From positions 2,480,001 through 2,544,000 of the forward strand of contig BSYQ01000009.1 of the NCBI GenBank assembly GCA_030272585.1: a DNA stretch of 64,000 bases. The letters are read 5' to 3'. A program made the translations under genes and the position numbers. Positions 33,111 through 43,700 of the stretch are shown here, one piece after another. Position 1 is the stretch's first letter; every line of letters begins with the position of its first letter. The DNA is from Bryopsis sp. KO-2023 (taxonomy: Eukaryota > Chlorophyta > Ulvophyceae > Bryopsidales > Bryopsidaceae). The notes under the pieces were generated by a model. The model did not search any database, had not been told where the DNA came from, and saw only the letters and a list, made by a program, of their open reading frames with translations.

Positions 33111-35238
33111 CAAGGGGGGGGCCTTGGAGTGGAAGGGAGTGTCGAAGCGGAAGACCAGGATTTTGAAGCAGTGGGACGAGTGATTCAAGGCTTTAAGTAT
33201 TACGTGTTCTTGGCTGTGTATGCTGCCTGCCAAGCCGCTGGGCTGGTGCTGCTGGAGGTAATTGTTTTGGTTGTAATTGGGAAGCTGATTATGTTAAAAA
33301 AAAACCCAAAAGTAAGAAACCCTCTTTGATCAAATTGAAAAAAAACTGGGAAAAGGTAAAAACCAGGGGGGGGGGGGTCCTGTCAAACAAGATTTTCTAA
33401 TGTTTTATTTTATTAATGATGTTTGGGGGGTGGGGCCTGGGAGTTGCTTATAGCCAATCAAAATCAGAAAGATAGGATGCAGATCCAGCTGTGTATTTTG
33501 TTGCAGATAAAGCTTCTATATATGTGTCGTTTTTTAATCTTTGTTTCCCTTTTACTTCCAGCCTGTTCCTGGAAATAGGCGAACATAACAATTCTCAGTG
33601 CGAAAAAAAGTGACAATCATCATTGCAAGAAGGAAGATAGGAACATGCAATCCCAAAAAACAAGCCTTTCGCTGTAAGGTGAAGAGTGGCTTTATTTTGT
33701 TTGCGACAGAGATGCGCTCGGCTGGCGAAAACTCCATTTCTAATTGCATTTTGGCACATGATTCCGTTGCCGCTTGTCCTATGGGGATTAAGCCTGGCTG
33801 GAATAGTTTCCCTGAAAAGCTATAGCTGGATGAGGCTCCGCTCCAATCTATTAGTCACGCTTGTCCACGCGATCCAAGTGAGTAGCAGCTCAGTCACTGT
33901 CTGCTGAAAATTTATGCCCTTCCTGGAAATATTGTGTGTGTGTATATTCCATTTTTTCTGCCATCAACACCTACTTCAAAAGTCGAATTCACAGTTGTGC
34001 AGTTGTGCCAAACTTTGTCCAATGGCAAGCAGCTGCGGAAACCCTCCATAATCAAGGATCTGAAAGGGCAACAGGAAGCTGCTTGCAATTTTTTCACATG
34101 CTCGCTCATGAAAGAATTGGGTTTTTTTTGGTGCCTATCATGTGTTTTTGACTTGGTTTCAGGTGCGTCTGTGTTTCGCAGTTTTTGTCCCTTGTTCTGG
34201 GGGTGTGCTTCAAGGCGTGGTTTTCCTTATCACCTGGATTTGCTTTTCGCTGATTTTGCTGGAGGTGGCTTTCGATGTGCAAATTTTCGGGAAATCGATG
34301 CTCCGTAAACAGCAACTTGCGTTGATGATCGGTCTCGCTGGCTTCTGTAAGTTGTTTTGGCTGAAAGCATTCTCAGGTTTTCCTCAGATATTATTTTTAT
34401 TTTTATTTTTTTTTTTCCGGCTTTGTCCAGCAGTTCGATTGGGATAATTGCATTTGTTTAATTCACCACTGTGGGTAGAATCCATAACGCTTTCAGCCTT
34501 GGAGCAACTCAAAATAAAACAACGAAATAAAGGAAAAAGCATCGCACTCACTCACAGTTGGAAATGTTTTGCCTAAAGAAACCGTATGGTTAGTTGAACT
34601 GCCAGACTAAGGTTGAAGGAGGTGTGCACAAGAATGTGAATAGATAAAAAAAATGGGGTTGGGTGGTGCAGTGGTTCAGGCCAGCTCCACAGATGCATCG
34701 CTGATATGGGTGGCGATGTCCATGTTGGTGTGGACAATTGCTCAAGGAGGAAGGTTCTTACTGTCGCTGGTTGAAAGAGACACTTCGACAGCATCTGAGC
34801 TGATCAAGAGGGTGGAATCCATGTTAGGTAAAACACACCAAAACAATCACCCCTCTTTCTTCCCTTTCCTATTCATGTTTTCAAAGGGTTTTGTTTGGTT
34901 CATGAAACGTACCCCCCCCAGCAAAAGCTGCTTCGAAATCGATGCCTTTTCTTTTTGTTATTTTTGTAAGGGAATTTTGACCTGGATGAAGAAGACAAAA
35001 TGTTATGAGAATCGGCTGTGAAATGGGAGCCTGCAGATCACATGTTTTATCAACATGCCGTCCCAGCCATTCCCGTGTTAATACTCGGCTTCCTGTTCGA
35101 AGAGGCCTACACGCTGGTGGCCTGAAATTCCACCAAATTTCAGCTAGTGTCGACTGAAATTCTTGTTTTTTTTTTGTTTTTTTTTGTTTTTGTTTTTTTT
35201 TCTGAAATTTTTTTTTTTTTTTTCCTTCCACAGCCTAA
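33111..35238 (+). CDS. Multi-pass membrane protein encoded inside the CACTA element
   Basis: I recognise no family. Exons that chain in phase are about 33111-33257, 33710-33877, 34163-34346, 34672-34827 and a terminal 35234-35238 that gives Ala and a stop. The 5' end is uncertain: an ATG at 32990 (MESNDGEASKREALRKAG) is a candidate, but a G-run at 33111-33118 obscures the join. The product is about 220 residues or more. It has an acidic N-terminus (VEAEDQDFEAVGR) and hydrophobic segments around YYVFLAVYAACQAAGLVLLE, FLIAFWHMIPLPLVLWGLSL, VVFLITWICFSLILLEVAF and LIWVAMSMLVWTIAQGGRF, with basic loops (SWMRLRSNLL). It ends in a charged helix, ERDTSTASELIKRVESMLA. The gene has normal introns and lies wholly within the transposon ends. 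It is either a captured host gene or an accessory gene of this transposon family. Confidence 0.6.
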
Positions 35239-35755
35239 TCAGAGTATTCAGAAAATGGAGGGGTATCCATGGTCGGAATGGAAAGCTGCATGAAGGGCAG
35301 TCGATCAACGATCCGAAGAGGTGGCCGGCAATCACGGTTGTGGGGAGCAAATAACGATACGAATTCCGATGTGCTCTCTTTGCCCCGGTTCCCTATTCTT
35401 GAAGGGGGTATGTCTGTGGTACGATGAAGGCATCAAGGGTGGCAGGGGGGGTTACACTGTGGGGAAAGGAAGTGTGATGAGGGGGGTATGGATTTGCCTG
35501 TTGATTTTGATGAGGGCTCTTGCTGGAAACCACACTTCATTCTGTAATTCGAAATAGAATTTCTAGAGAAACTCAGACTGGAAGAGAGGTGGATGTTTTG
35601 ATCGAGAAAGATTGGAATGGTGAAGTTGTATGGGAATTGGAATATATTTGAACGATGTTTTACCTTGCTCTGGGTGGGAATTGTTGTTTATTGGGGGTGG
35701 GGGAAGGAATGATATGTAATATGAGTTTAATGTTGTTTTTTCGGTTGTCTGGTCG
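35239..35755 (+). other. CACTA interior downstream of the cargo gene
   Basis: Probable 3' UTR and non-coding interior. A second frame (35235-35354, LIRVFRKWRGIHGRNGKLHE...) is open through the terminal exon. It does not match the phase of the preceding junction and may be an alternative splice product. Confidence 0.4.
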
Positions 35756-35811
35756 CACCTGCATGCGACTCAATTCCCACGACTGTATTCGAGTCGCACA
35801 ACACAACCAAC

Positions 35812-36131
35812 GGTCGCATATGGGTGGCTACTTGGTCGCACACCCCTGCGACCTGATTTTCATGACTTTCTCCCCGGTCGCATATGGGTGGCTACCTGGT
35901 CGCACACCCCTGCGACCCAATTTCCACGACTTTCTCCCCGGTCGCATATGGGTGGCTACATGGTCGCACACCCCTGCGACCTAACTGTGACGATTTTTGT
36001 TTCGGTCGCATATGGGTGGCTACCTGGTCGCACACCCCTGCGACCTAACTGTGACGATTTTTGTTTCGGTCGCATATGGGTGGCTACCTGGTCGCACACC
36101 CCTGCGACCTAAAGCTTCTGCGACCTCAATA
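35812..36131 (+). repeat. Five-copy 64-bp tandem array at the CACTA right end
   Basis: Units start exactly 64 bp apart at 35812, 35876, 35940, 36004 and 36068. Each opens GGTCGCATATGGGTGGCTAC and contains the inverted repeat GGTCGCA-CACCCC-TGCGACC. Two neighbouring units share the spacer TAACTGTGACGATTTTTG, which shows recent duplication. Degenerate copies continue to about 36285. Flanking single motifs (from 35751) extend the motif-rich zone to the terminal repeat. Confidence 0.92.
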
Positions 36132-36327
36132 TTTCGGTCGCACACACTTATGTCGCACACAGGTGCGACTGTTTTTTGTCTCTGCGACTGGGGACTGCAT
36201 CAAAGACGTCACCTCTGTGCGACTTTAAATTTTAGGTCGAATATGGGTGGCTACCTGGGCGCACAGGGGTGCGACCGTTGACGTCGCGTGCACGACTCTG
36301 TACACTTCACTGCGACATTACAAGTTT

Positions 36328-36356
36328 GGTCGCACAGGGGTGAATTTCCCATAGTG
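36328..36356 (-). repeat. CACTA right terminal inverted repeat
   Basis: Inverted partner of 32425-32453, followed by the TTT target duplication. Confidence 0.92.
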
Positions 36357-36481
36357 TTTACTGTACTTTCTGAACACTCGGGTCGTCTTATCCGATCTTC
36401 CCGTGGTCCTGTGGTGGCTGCCCATGGACTCTCATCGCCTGGTAGTTTGTTTTCGAACTGCCAGAAATCTGAACGGACACA

Positions 36482-37183
36482 ATGCTGCAACCAAACAGCC
36501 CACCACCAGCCGCCGCCATATTGGAGCACATAAACGAAGCTCAACCTCAGACTGTTGTGGCAGACGTGTCCAAAAACAAACTCAAGCAGAAGGGAGACAA
36601 CCTGCGTCGACGCAGAGGCATTGGGTCTGCCAAGTACGCCGAGTTTTTTTTTCGTTTTCGGGAGGTGTACCCTTTTTCTCGGAGGACGTACCCGCTGTTG
36701 GGAGGGAGAGTGGAGGGGTCGCTGCAGCCGTGGGATGGGAGGGAGCCTTGCACGGGCGCAGTGGCAGAATGGTTGAAACTTGAAGACGTGCAGCACTTTC
36801 AATCCCGTGTGCGCATGGGTGGTAACAGTGACAGTGATATCGTTGGGAGGAGCTTGGGCGTCAAGCGTCTGCGCATTTCTACCCCGTCCTCCGAAGAAAC
36901 GGTGACTTGCTCCTCAGAGGGTTCGCACAAAGAAACCACGACACGTGAGGTTCTGGAAACGAGTTCGACGACGCTCCAGAGAGATACTAAAGTGTTGATG
37001 GATGCATTGCGACGAATCCCGACCGCCCGACGAGCGGCGCTTGCCTTGGAGGGCATGCTGTCCAAGCAAGAAATTCAAGTCGCTTTGCGTGAATACGGAA
37101 CTGGAAAAGAGTTCGGGTTGACGGAGAGAGAGCTCGCCGTGATTGCAGTGTTGCAGAATAGCAGAGTGTATCAATCATGTTAG
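36482..37183 (+). CDS. Uncharacterised single-exon protein, 233 residues
   Basis: Not recognised. The frame opens MLQPNSPPPAAAILEHINEA. It has a basic stretch (KNKLKQKGDNLRRRRG), an aromatic/basic block (YAEFFFRFREVYPFSRRTYP), a Ser/Thr-rich middle and a helical C-terminal part (KVLMDALRRIPTARRAALAL then EGMLSKQEIQVALREYG). It stops after NSRVYQSC. No transmembrane segment or known motif is visible. The C-terminal half looks like a small helical domain. The start lies about 125 bp beyond the CACTA target duplication, so that insertion sits in its promoter or 5' UTR. An intron through the T-run at 36645-36655 was considered, but the joined frame stops at once. Confidence 0.5.
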   Translation: MLQPNSPPPAAAILEHINEAQPQTVVADVSKNKLKQKGDNLRRRRGIGSAKYAEFFFRFREVYPFSRRTYPLLGGRVEGSLQPWDGREPCTGAVAEWLKLEDVQHFQSRVRMGGNSDSDIVGRSLGVKRLRISTPSSEETVTCSSEGSHKETTTREVLETSSTTLQRDTKVLMDALRRIPTARRAALALEGMLSKQEIQVALREYGTGKEFGLTERELAVIAVLQNSRVYQSC

Positions 37184-37713
37184 AATTTGGATTGTTTTCT
37201 GCATAGCTTTACCCTCAGATCACCAGGCTAAGGGTGCCCAATATTGTTTTTGTTCACGAGATATTAAGAAGTGCGGTTGAAATTGGGTTCCCCATAGACC
37301 CACCTCTACCCCTGGCAAGCACAAGCTGTTCGCTGAGGGTTGTGGGTTTCTTTAGCATCATTTACTGTTGGTGCAGTTTTTCACCTGAAGGCGATTCGTA
37401 CAATAAGTGGATCAACTTCGGATCAATCGACCTGACCCAGCTTAATTTTCCCTGAGAAGTCTGCTGTTTCAGCACCCTGAAAAGGCTGCTCCCATCGACA
37501 AATGGCAGCCCATCCAACCCATCAACCCACCAGTCCCATCCGCGCCCCCAGACTGACATAGGGACCAGCCCCCAATGCCAGAAAAACTCCCTTCGCAAAC
37601 CAGTTTTCGACGATTTTGTTGTGCGCGCGTGTTCAGAGGCAGTTTTTTCCTTGTTTCAAAGGGTGTTTATGAACGAAGAACAGCAGGCGGAATAGGAGAG
37701 AAAGGGTTACAAC
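37184..37713. other. Intergenic upstream of the coiled-coil gene
   Basis: Nothing recognisable. Probable 3' flank of the preceding gene and promoter of the coiled-coil gene. Confidence 0.5.
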
Positions 37714-40700
37714 ATGGCACCGGGCGACCGCGCTCGGGGCGTGTTGGACAAATATGGAGTAGGATTCCGGGTATGCAGTGGATCCGCCACGGAATTGGGC
37801 TTCGACGGCTGCAACGAACGCGCAATGCGTGTTTTTTTGAACTTAGCACCCTGTTTTTGTTGTCGTAGTTTCGTCTCCCATCGTTTCTGTTCACTTTCTT
37901 TGATTCCAGCTGTTCTTTATTTGGTCCTACTTTGTTCCTTGAGGCTCAAGTTTCGCGGCATTCTCTTGATTCATCACGAGTTCGTTTTATTTATTGCCAC
38001 ATGTGGATCGGCAACACCCGACCGGAGGTCTATTGTATTGTTCACTTTTTTGGGCCCTTCGTCGTTTTTGCGCGATTTTCTTGATATTCATGAGTAGGCT
38101 CCTCGAGTGGCGGTTTTCTTTGTTGTTTCGTTTGGAACGCCCAGGAGAATATTGTTTCATCTCTAGTCCAGCTGCTTTGCTGAACTGTGTTGTTCTAAGT
38201 GTTTCACTTAGTGCATTGCTTGGGGGATCGCCGACTCGACCTGTGACGTCCCTGACGGGCTCTGTCTTGATCCGGAGCACAGTGACCCGGCGAAAATAGT
38301 CGCTGTTGGGCTGACAAGGGGACATCGGTGATATTTCCCCTCCCTTTTTTTTTTCCTTTAGGTTCTTTTTACTCGACCGTTTTTTTTCCGTCGGCGGTTG
38401 TTCTAGTTTCTGTTTGGCCCCATCGATTTGGTTTGGGGGAAGAATTCCATGTGATTCCGCGCGCATGGAGGCCGTCGAAAATTGACGGCGATTTCGACCA
38501 ACGATTGCGGCTTGATGAAGCAGCTGTCGATTGTCATTATGTGAAATCCCTAATGAGTGTTAATAATAATATAATGAAGCAACGGACCCCCTCACCCAAT
38601 TACTACAAATGAACAAAATCTGAGAGTCAATGAGCTGAAAACAACTGTTGTTCGGTAACCGCAGGTCAGACCAGGATCACGAATATCATCTAGCAGGACA
38701 GGTTCCCCAGAGGAACCCTCCAGTTCTAATCAGCAAGACAACTTGGTTCAGCCGCCAAGAAACGACACCCACATACCATTTCAGTCAACACTGGGCGGTG
38801 GTGGGGGGGGCAGTCCTCAATCGATTGAGTATTGTCCAATCCCACCTTTCAACCAATTTGAAAGCGACCAGCCTCCAAGCAGTCACAGCGAGGCTGACTT
38901 CCAGACACCATCGATGACCAATCTGGAAATTGGCTTTCAGCGCACTTTTGGCCATACTTCAGCCAGCCACCTGAGCCAGAACCCTGTCGGTCAATCGAAC
39001 AGCAGCCACTCCAACAATGGGGGGTTCACCAACAACAGGAGCCACAGTCAGACTTCCAGCAGCAAGAGGAGGTGTGAACTAGATTTGAACCAATTGCAGA
39101 GCGCAATACAGCAAAAGCAGTCGCTGTTGGAGAGCATTTCGAAGGAAATCTACGAGCTGGAAGAAAAGAAGTTCAAAGCAGGCACCGAAGCAGACTCGGC
39201 TGCAACACTGATCATGCAAACCTCTGCCCAATTGGAGCACCTGAAGCTGGAGGTTCAGAGAAGCAACTCCCAGTTGGAAGACGCACAAAGGTAAGGAATT
39301 CTAACAAGGAAGATCGAAACAGGCACACGTGCGGGGTTCTCTTGCTTCCATGATTTTGTTGGGATTGTGTCCTTGATTTTTGGAGAAGGATGAGTAGCTG
39401 GTTCGTGTTTGTGGATTTTATATTTATACATTCATATGTATATATATATATATATATGGATTTTTCTATCAAGTTATCTATGTGGGGAGTGCTGATTTTC
39501 GTTCGACTTTTTTTCTTCTTTGCCTAGGGATTACCTGCAGCAGGTGCGTCAACAGGACAGTGACAGGAAGGCTTTCCTCGAGGAGGTCAAGAACAGGCGG
39601 GAGTACATGGCACAGAATTACGATATGGAGAGGACCTCCATGCTGCACACTCTGGAAATAGAAAGGCAGGCTGCTGCGCAATTGTCCAATGACGTGAAGC
39701 TGAGGGCACAGAAGCTGGACGAGCAGGCCAGAAAACTCGACAAGAGGGAGAGGGATTTCAGCCTCAAGGAGCGCCAGCATGAACAAAAGGTGCAGCAGTC
39801 CTCCATCGATTTTTTATTTTCTTTTTGAGTCTCTCTCTGGAAATCCATATAGGGTTTGGGGGGTCGTTTTACCCCGAAATGGTGCTCTCTCTGACTGTGT
39901 GTGGGGTTTTCTTGCCAGGTCAATGAACAGGAGAAGAAAATGTTGACTAAAGAAGGGCGAATTGCCATGGGGGAGCAGTGGGCCAAAAGTTTGAACCAGC
40001 AGCAAGAAATGTTTCAAGCTGCCAAAAAATCCCTGAACGAAAGGGAGAGGTCACTGTTGCAGCGAGAAGCTTCCTATGACAGGGCCAACGCTGCCCTCCA
40101 AGCTGGTCTGAAAAAGAACGAGGAAGTCAGTCAGAAGCTGGCCGAAGACCGGACCGAGATGGAAATCACCAGGAGAATGATGGATGAAGAAATGAAGGTG
40201 AGGAAGGAATGGGTGTCACCTCGAGGGGAATTGTTTTTTTTTTTGGGGGGGGGGGCGCATCATGGGTGGTGTCGAAAAGTGGCAGGGAATTTTTTTGGAA
40301 AATCTGCTGTTGTCTGGATGTGTGAAGGGTTAATGGTTAGTTCTCCAACTCCATCAAGTGTTGTTTTGCTGTTTCCATGAGTCATGTTGGTGGATTTATT
40401 GATTCATGGCAGCTGTGGAGTTGAAAACAGTGCACCTGTTTCGAGACCTTTCGCTGTGCTGATGTTTAGCCATGGTTGCTCTTCCTCACACTCTTTTCTT
40501 TTCTGAAAATTTGAATCTCTGTTGTGGCTCCAGGAATACCATCAATGGTTCGACACGAGAGAAGAGCAGTTGGAAAACGGGCTGTATGCGGTCGAGGAGG
40601 AGTCCTCCAAGACTCTGGAAGTCACGCAGAGCGACTATAAAAAGAGGATGAAGGAACTGAAAATCATGGAACAAGATGCTGAAGAGAAAATTCGACACAT

Positions 40701-43700
40701 CGAGTCTGATGGAAGGGACACTCTCCGAAGCGTCGACAACAAATTGGCCGAAGCAAAAAGACAGCTGAAAAACGCAGAGCATGATTGCAACAGGCGAACC
40801 AAACGGATCAATGAATTGAGGAGAGAGGTGAGCACCCGATGAACGAACATAAAAGGCTTCTGAGTTTTTAACGTGCAGGGGAATGTTTGTAATTTGAAGT
40901 GCCACTAAAAAAACTTTGCTCAACTTTGGTATGGAGTGGAGTGGCAGTCTTGAACAGAAATGTGAAGCAAGCATTACTGTTTGAATTTCGAAGTGAGATG
41001 GGGTTGGTGTGGTGATTTTATGAAAACCAGATGGAGGGGCTTGAGCGAAAGAAAGAGAAAGCTGTCAGAGCTGCCGAAGAGGCCGAAAGCGATCTGGCTG
41101 CAGCCAAAGCGTCTGCCCTGCAGGCCACCAATTCTGCCAAACACGATGTCAAAAGATTGAAGGCTGAATATCAGACTCTGGTCGATCGCATGGACAGGGA
41201 AAAGAAGGACAGAGAGGCAATGATGATGGAACTCGAACAGGCGCGACAGGAATTGCACAGGGATCGCCAGGTGGGCGTCATTCCTTTCGATTGCATTCTT
41301 GAGACCCTCGATCGACCCCCCTCCTTAATTCAGCATTCAGCCCGTTTTCTCGTGCTGTTGATATGCAGGATTTTGAAAGGGAGCAAAGGAAGGTTCGGGA
41401 CGGCTTTGAAGAAGTGGTCCAAAAGCAAATGAGTGAAATCAAGGAGTGGGAACAGACCGTTGCTCAGGAAGATGCAAGGCGAACGAGGGCTCTTGCCGAT
41501 GTCGATGCCGAGCAGGCCAGGTGATCAATCGAACCCTCCAGGGGAAAAAAATAGTGCTCGATATATTTCGACACCTCAGCATGGATGGATTGTGTATATC
41601 CATTTTCGTTTTCTTAAATCTATACATTTTTTTAGTTTGATTTATTGTGCATGTAAGTTTTATTCATTTTATTTTATCTTTTTTTTCTACTCTTGATGCA
41701 GGCTGAAAGCACTTGGGGATGATTTGATCGCCCGGGAAAAGGAGCTGATGGAAAAGCAATCAAGAAACGAGAAGGAGTACAATGATCTGCGCGAGGCCTT
41801 GGAGCACGATTCTCGACTGGCCAGGGAGGCCGGCGAGAAAGCAAACACCGAAAGACTGGACCTGCAGGATGCATTCAACAATTTGCTCATGGAGGAAAAG
41901 AAATTGAAGGGATGGCATGCCCAGCTCGAAGCCGACTCGAAAGCCAAATTCCAGGTGCGTTCAGCAAGGGGGAAAAAAAAGTTTTGCCCAGAGACCAGCC
42001 TAAAGTACTGTCCATTCGATAGAATGGATGCAGAATTATGCTGTGGATTTCTCTCTTCTTGGAGATGACTGTCGAACCTGCGTTTTGCTCATCTGTATTG
42101 TTTTGTCGAAGCATTTTTTCCTTTTCATGCATGCATGTGGGTTTGGTTTTTCTTTTCGGGGGGATGATGTCATTGGTTTGCGCTCTGGATATGTGTTCAT
42201 GCATGAATGCATGCATCTTTTTTTGATGTCCAGGAGCATGAGGGTACTCTGCGTGACTGGGAAGCGAAAATCGGACGCAAAGAGAAAGATCTCGAGAAAA
42301 GAGAGTCGGAGCTGGTGGACGCCGTCGAAACCGTAAAAGCCAAGATGGCCGAAAATGAAGAGCAAAAGTTGCTGCTGAAAAGGGTGAGTCCCCCCCCCCA
42401 GAACCTCCTTTCAAGAATTCGTTACCTGTGTGAAGTCTTGGAGCTTTTTTTTTTGGGAGTATGCTTGTCTTTGCTTCATCGTGTGTTTTCAGTGTTTTTT
42501 TTTTGTTAGAAAAAATAGATCAGTGTTGGGTCTTTTTTTTTTTCAAAGAAGAAAATAGGCTAATGTTGGGTAATTTTTTTTTCTGCAGATGCAAATTGAA
42601 AAAGAGAATGAGCTCAAGGCTCTCGAAATGGACCTGGTTCAGAAGAACAAGCAAAGGGAGAACGACCTCCAGGGTATGGAAAAGGATCTCATCCAGAAAG
42701 CATCCGAAGTTTCCAATCTCAAAGAACGATACCAGGAGGGCTGCAAGAGAGTCGAAAAATCCGAAGAGCTGAAAGAGAGAGCAAAAGCTGAGGTGCGCTT
42801 TCATGAACCGCCGCTCAGTCATCACTCTTTTTCTTTCAGTTTATTTGTTATTTGATATTGGGTTGGGGAAAATTTGGCCTTCTGATTTGGTTGCAAAGAT
42901 CATTAAATTTCTGATGGTTTGCTTGGTTGGTTTCTGAATAGGCGAGAAAAATCTTGCGTGAAGCAAGCCAACAGAAGGAAGAGGTTGAAGCGCTCAAAGA
43001 AAACCTCGACGCTCGAGATCGAAAGCTGGTCGGCGTAGAGGGAAAAGTCAAAGAGAGCGAAGCCTCCATCATAAAAATGAACAAGCACCTCCAAGATGCC
43101 CTGAAGGTTTTCAGAATTCAAAGATCCCTGCACGCTTCCTTTTTTCTCCGCAAAAATCCCACCAAGAAAAACAACATCGAGAAATTTCTGATGCACGTGT
43201 TTTTGCGGGTGAATGGTTGGATTCGATCTTGGATCAATGGTGACGTGATTTCGTGTGGAAAACTCACCTCAGGATGCAAAAGAGCAGGCAGCTGCTGCCA
43301 AGAAGAAAGAAGAGGAGGCTCAAGAAAACTTGGAAAAAATCAAAGCCTGGGAAGCGCAGGTTTCCGAAGATGAGAGCAGACTTCAATCTCTGATGGTGGA
43401 AGCTCACACAGAGAAATCCCAAGCTCAAGAGCTCTTGGAGGATGTCAAATCAGAAAAATCTGCTGTCGAAGTGGCGACCAAGTAAGGGCTGACCTGGCCG
43501 ATCATGTGTGGTTTCCTGCAGTTGAGATCGGCGGATGGATAAGGGAGTAACCTTGCTTACTTTTTTTATTTTTTTTGTAGATCGTTGCTGTCGGTGCAAG
43601 CAGCTTTGGAAACCAGGGAATCCAAAATCAGAGATTTCTGGAAGGCGCTGAAGCATCAGTCACGCGAGATGCTCGGAGAAAACGAAGCTCTGAATTTGGT

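Larger units (their letters stand above)
32425..36356. mobile_element. Non-autonomous CACTA (En/Spm-type) transposon carrying a gene
   Basis: The element is 3,932 bp long. Terminal inverted repeats of 29 bp (32425-32453 and 36328-36356) begin CACTATGGGAAAT and end TGTGCGACC, with one mismatch. A 3-bp target duplication TTT (32422-32424 and 36357-36359) fits CACTA transposition. Both subterminal regions are dense in GGTCGCAC/GTGCGACC, which corresponds in style to the short subterminal motifs bound by CACTA accessory proteins. No Transposase_21-like protein is readable, so mobility would need a helper element. Inside are a tRNA-like region, a spliced membrane-protein gene and a 64-bp tandem array. 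Confidence 0.9.

Noticed and set aside
35655..36281. Open frames translating as repeated Trp/Leu/Pro/Gly/Arg peptides
   Set aside because: They are translations of the 64-bp transposon array in two frames; the repeat structure explains them.
35812..36285. CRISPR-like array
   Set aside because: The 64-bp units are contiguous tandem copies with near-identical interiors and no unique spacers. They lie in a eukaryotic CACTA end and there are no cas genes.
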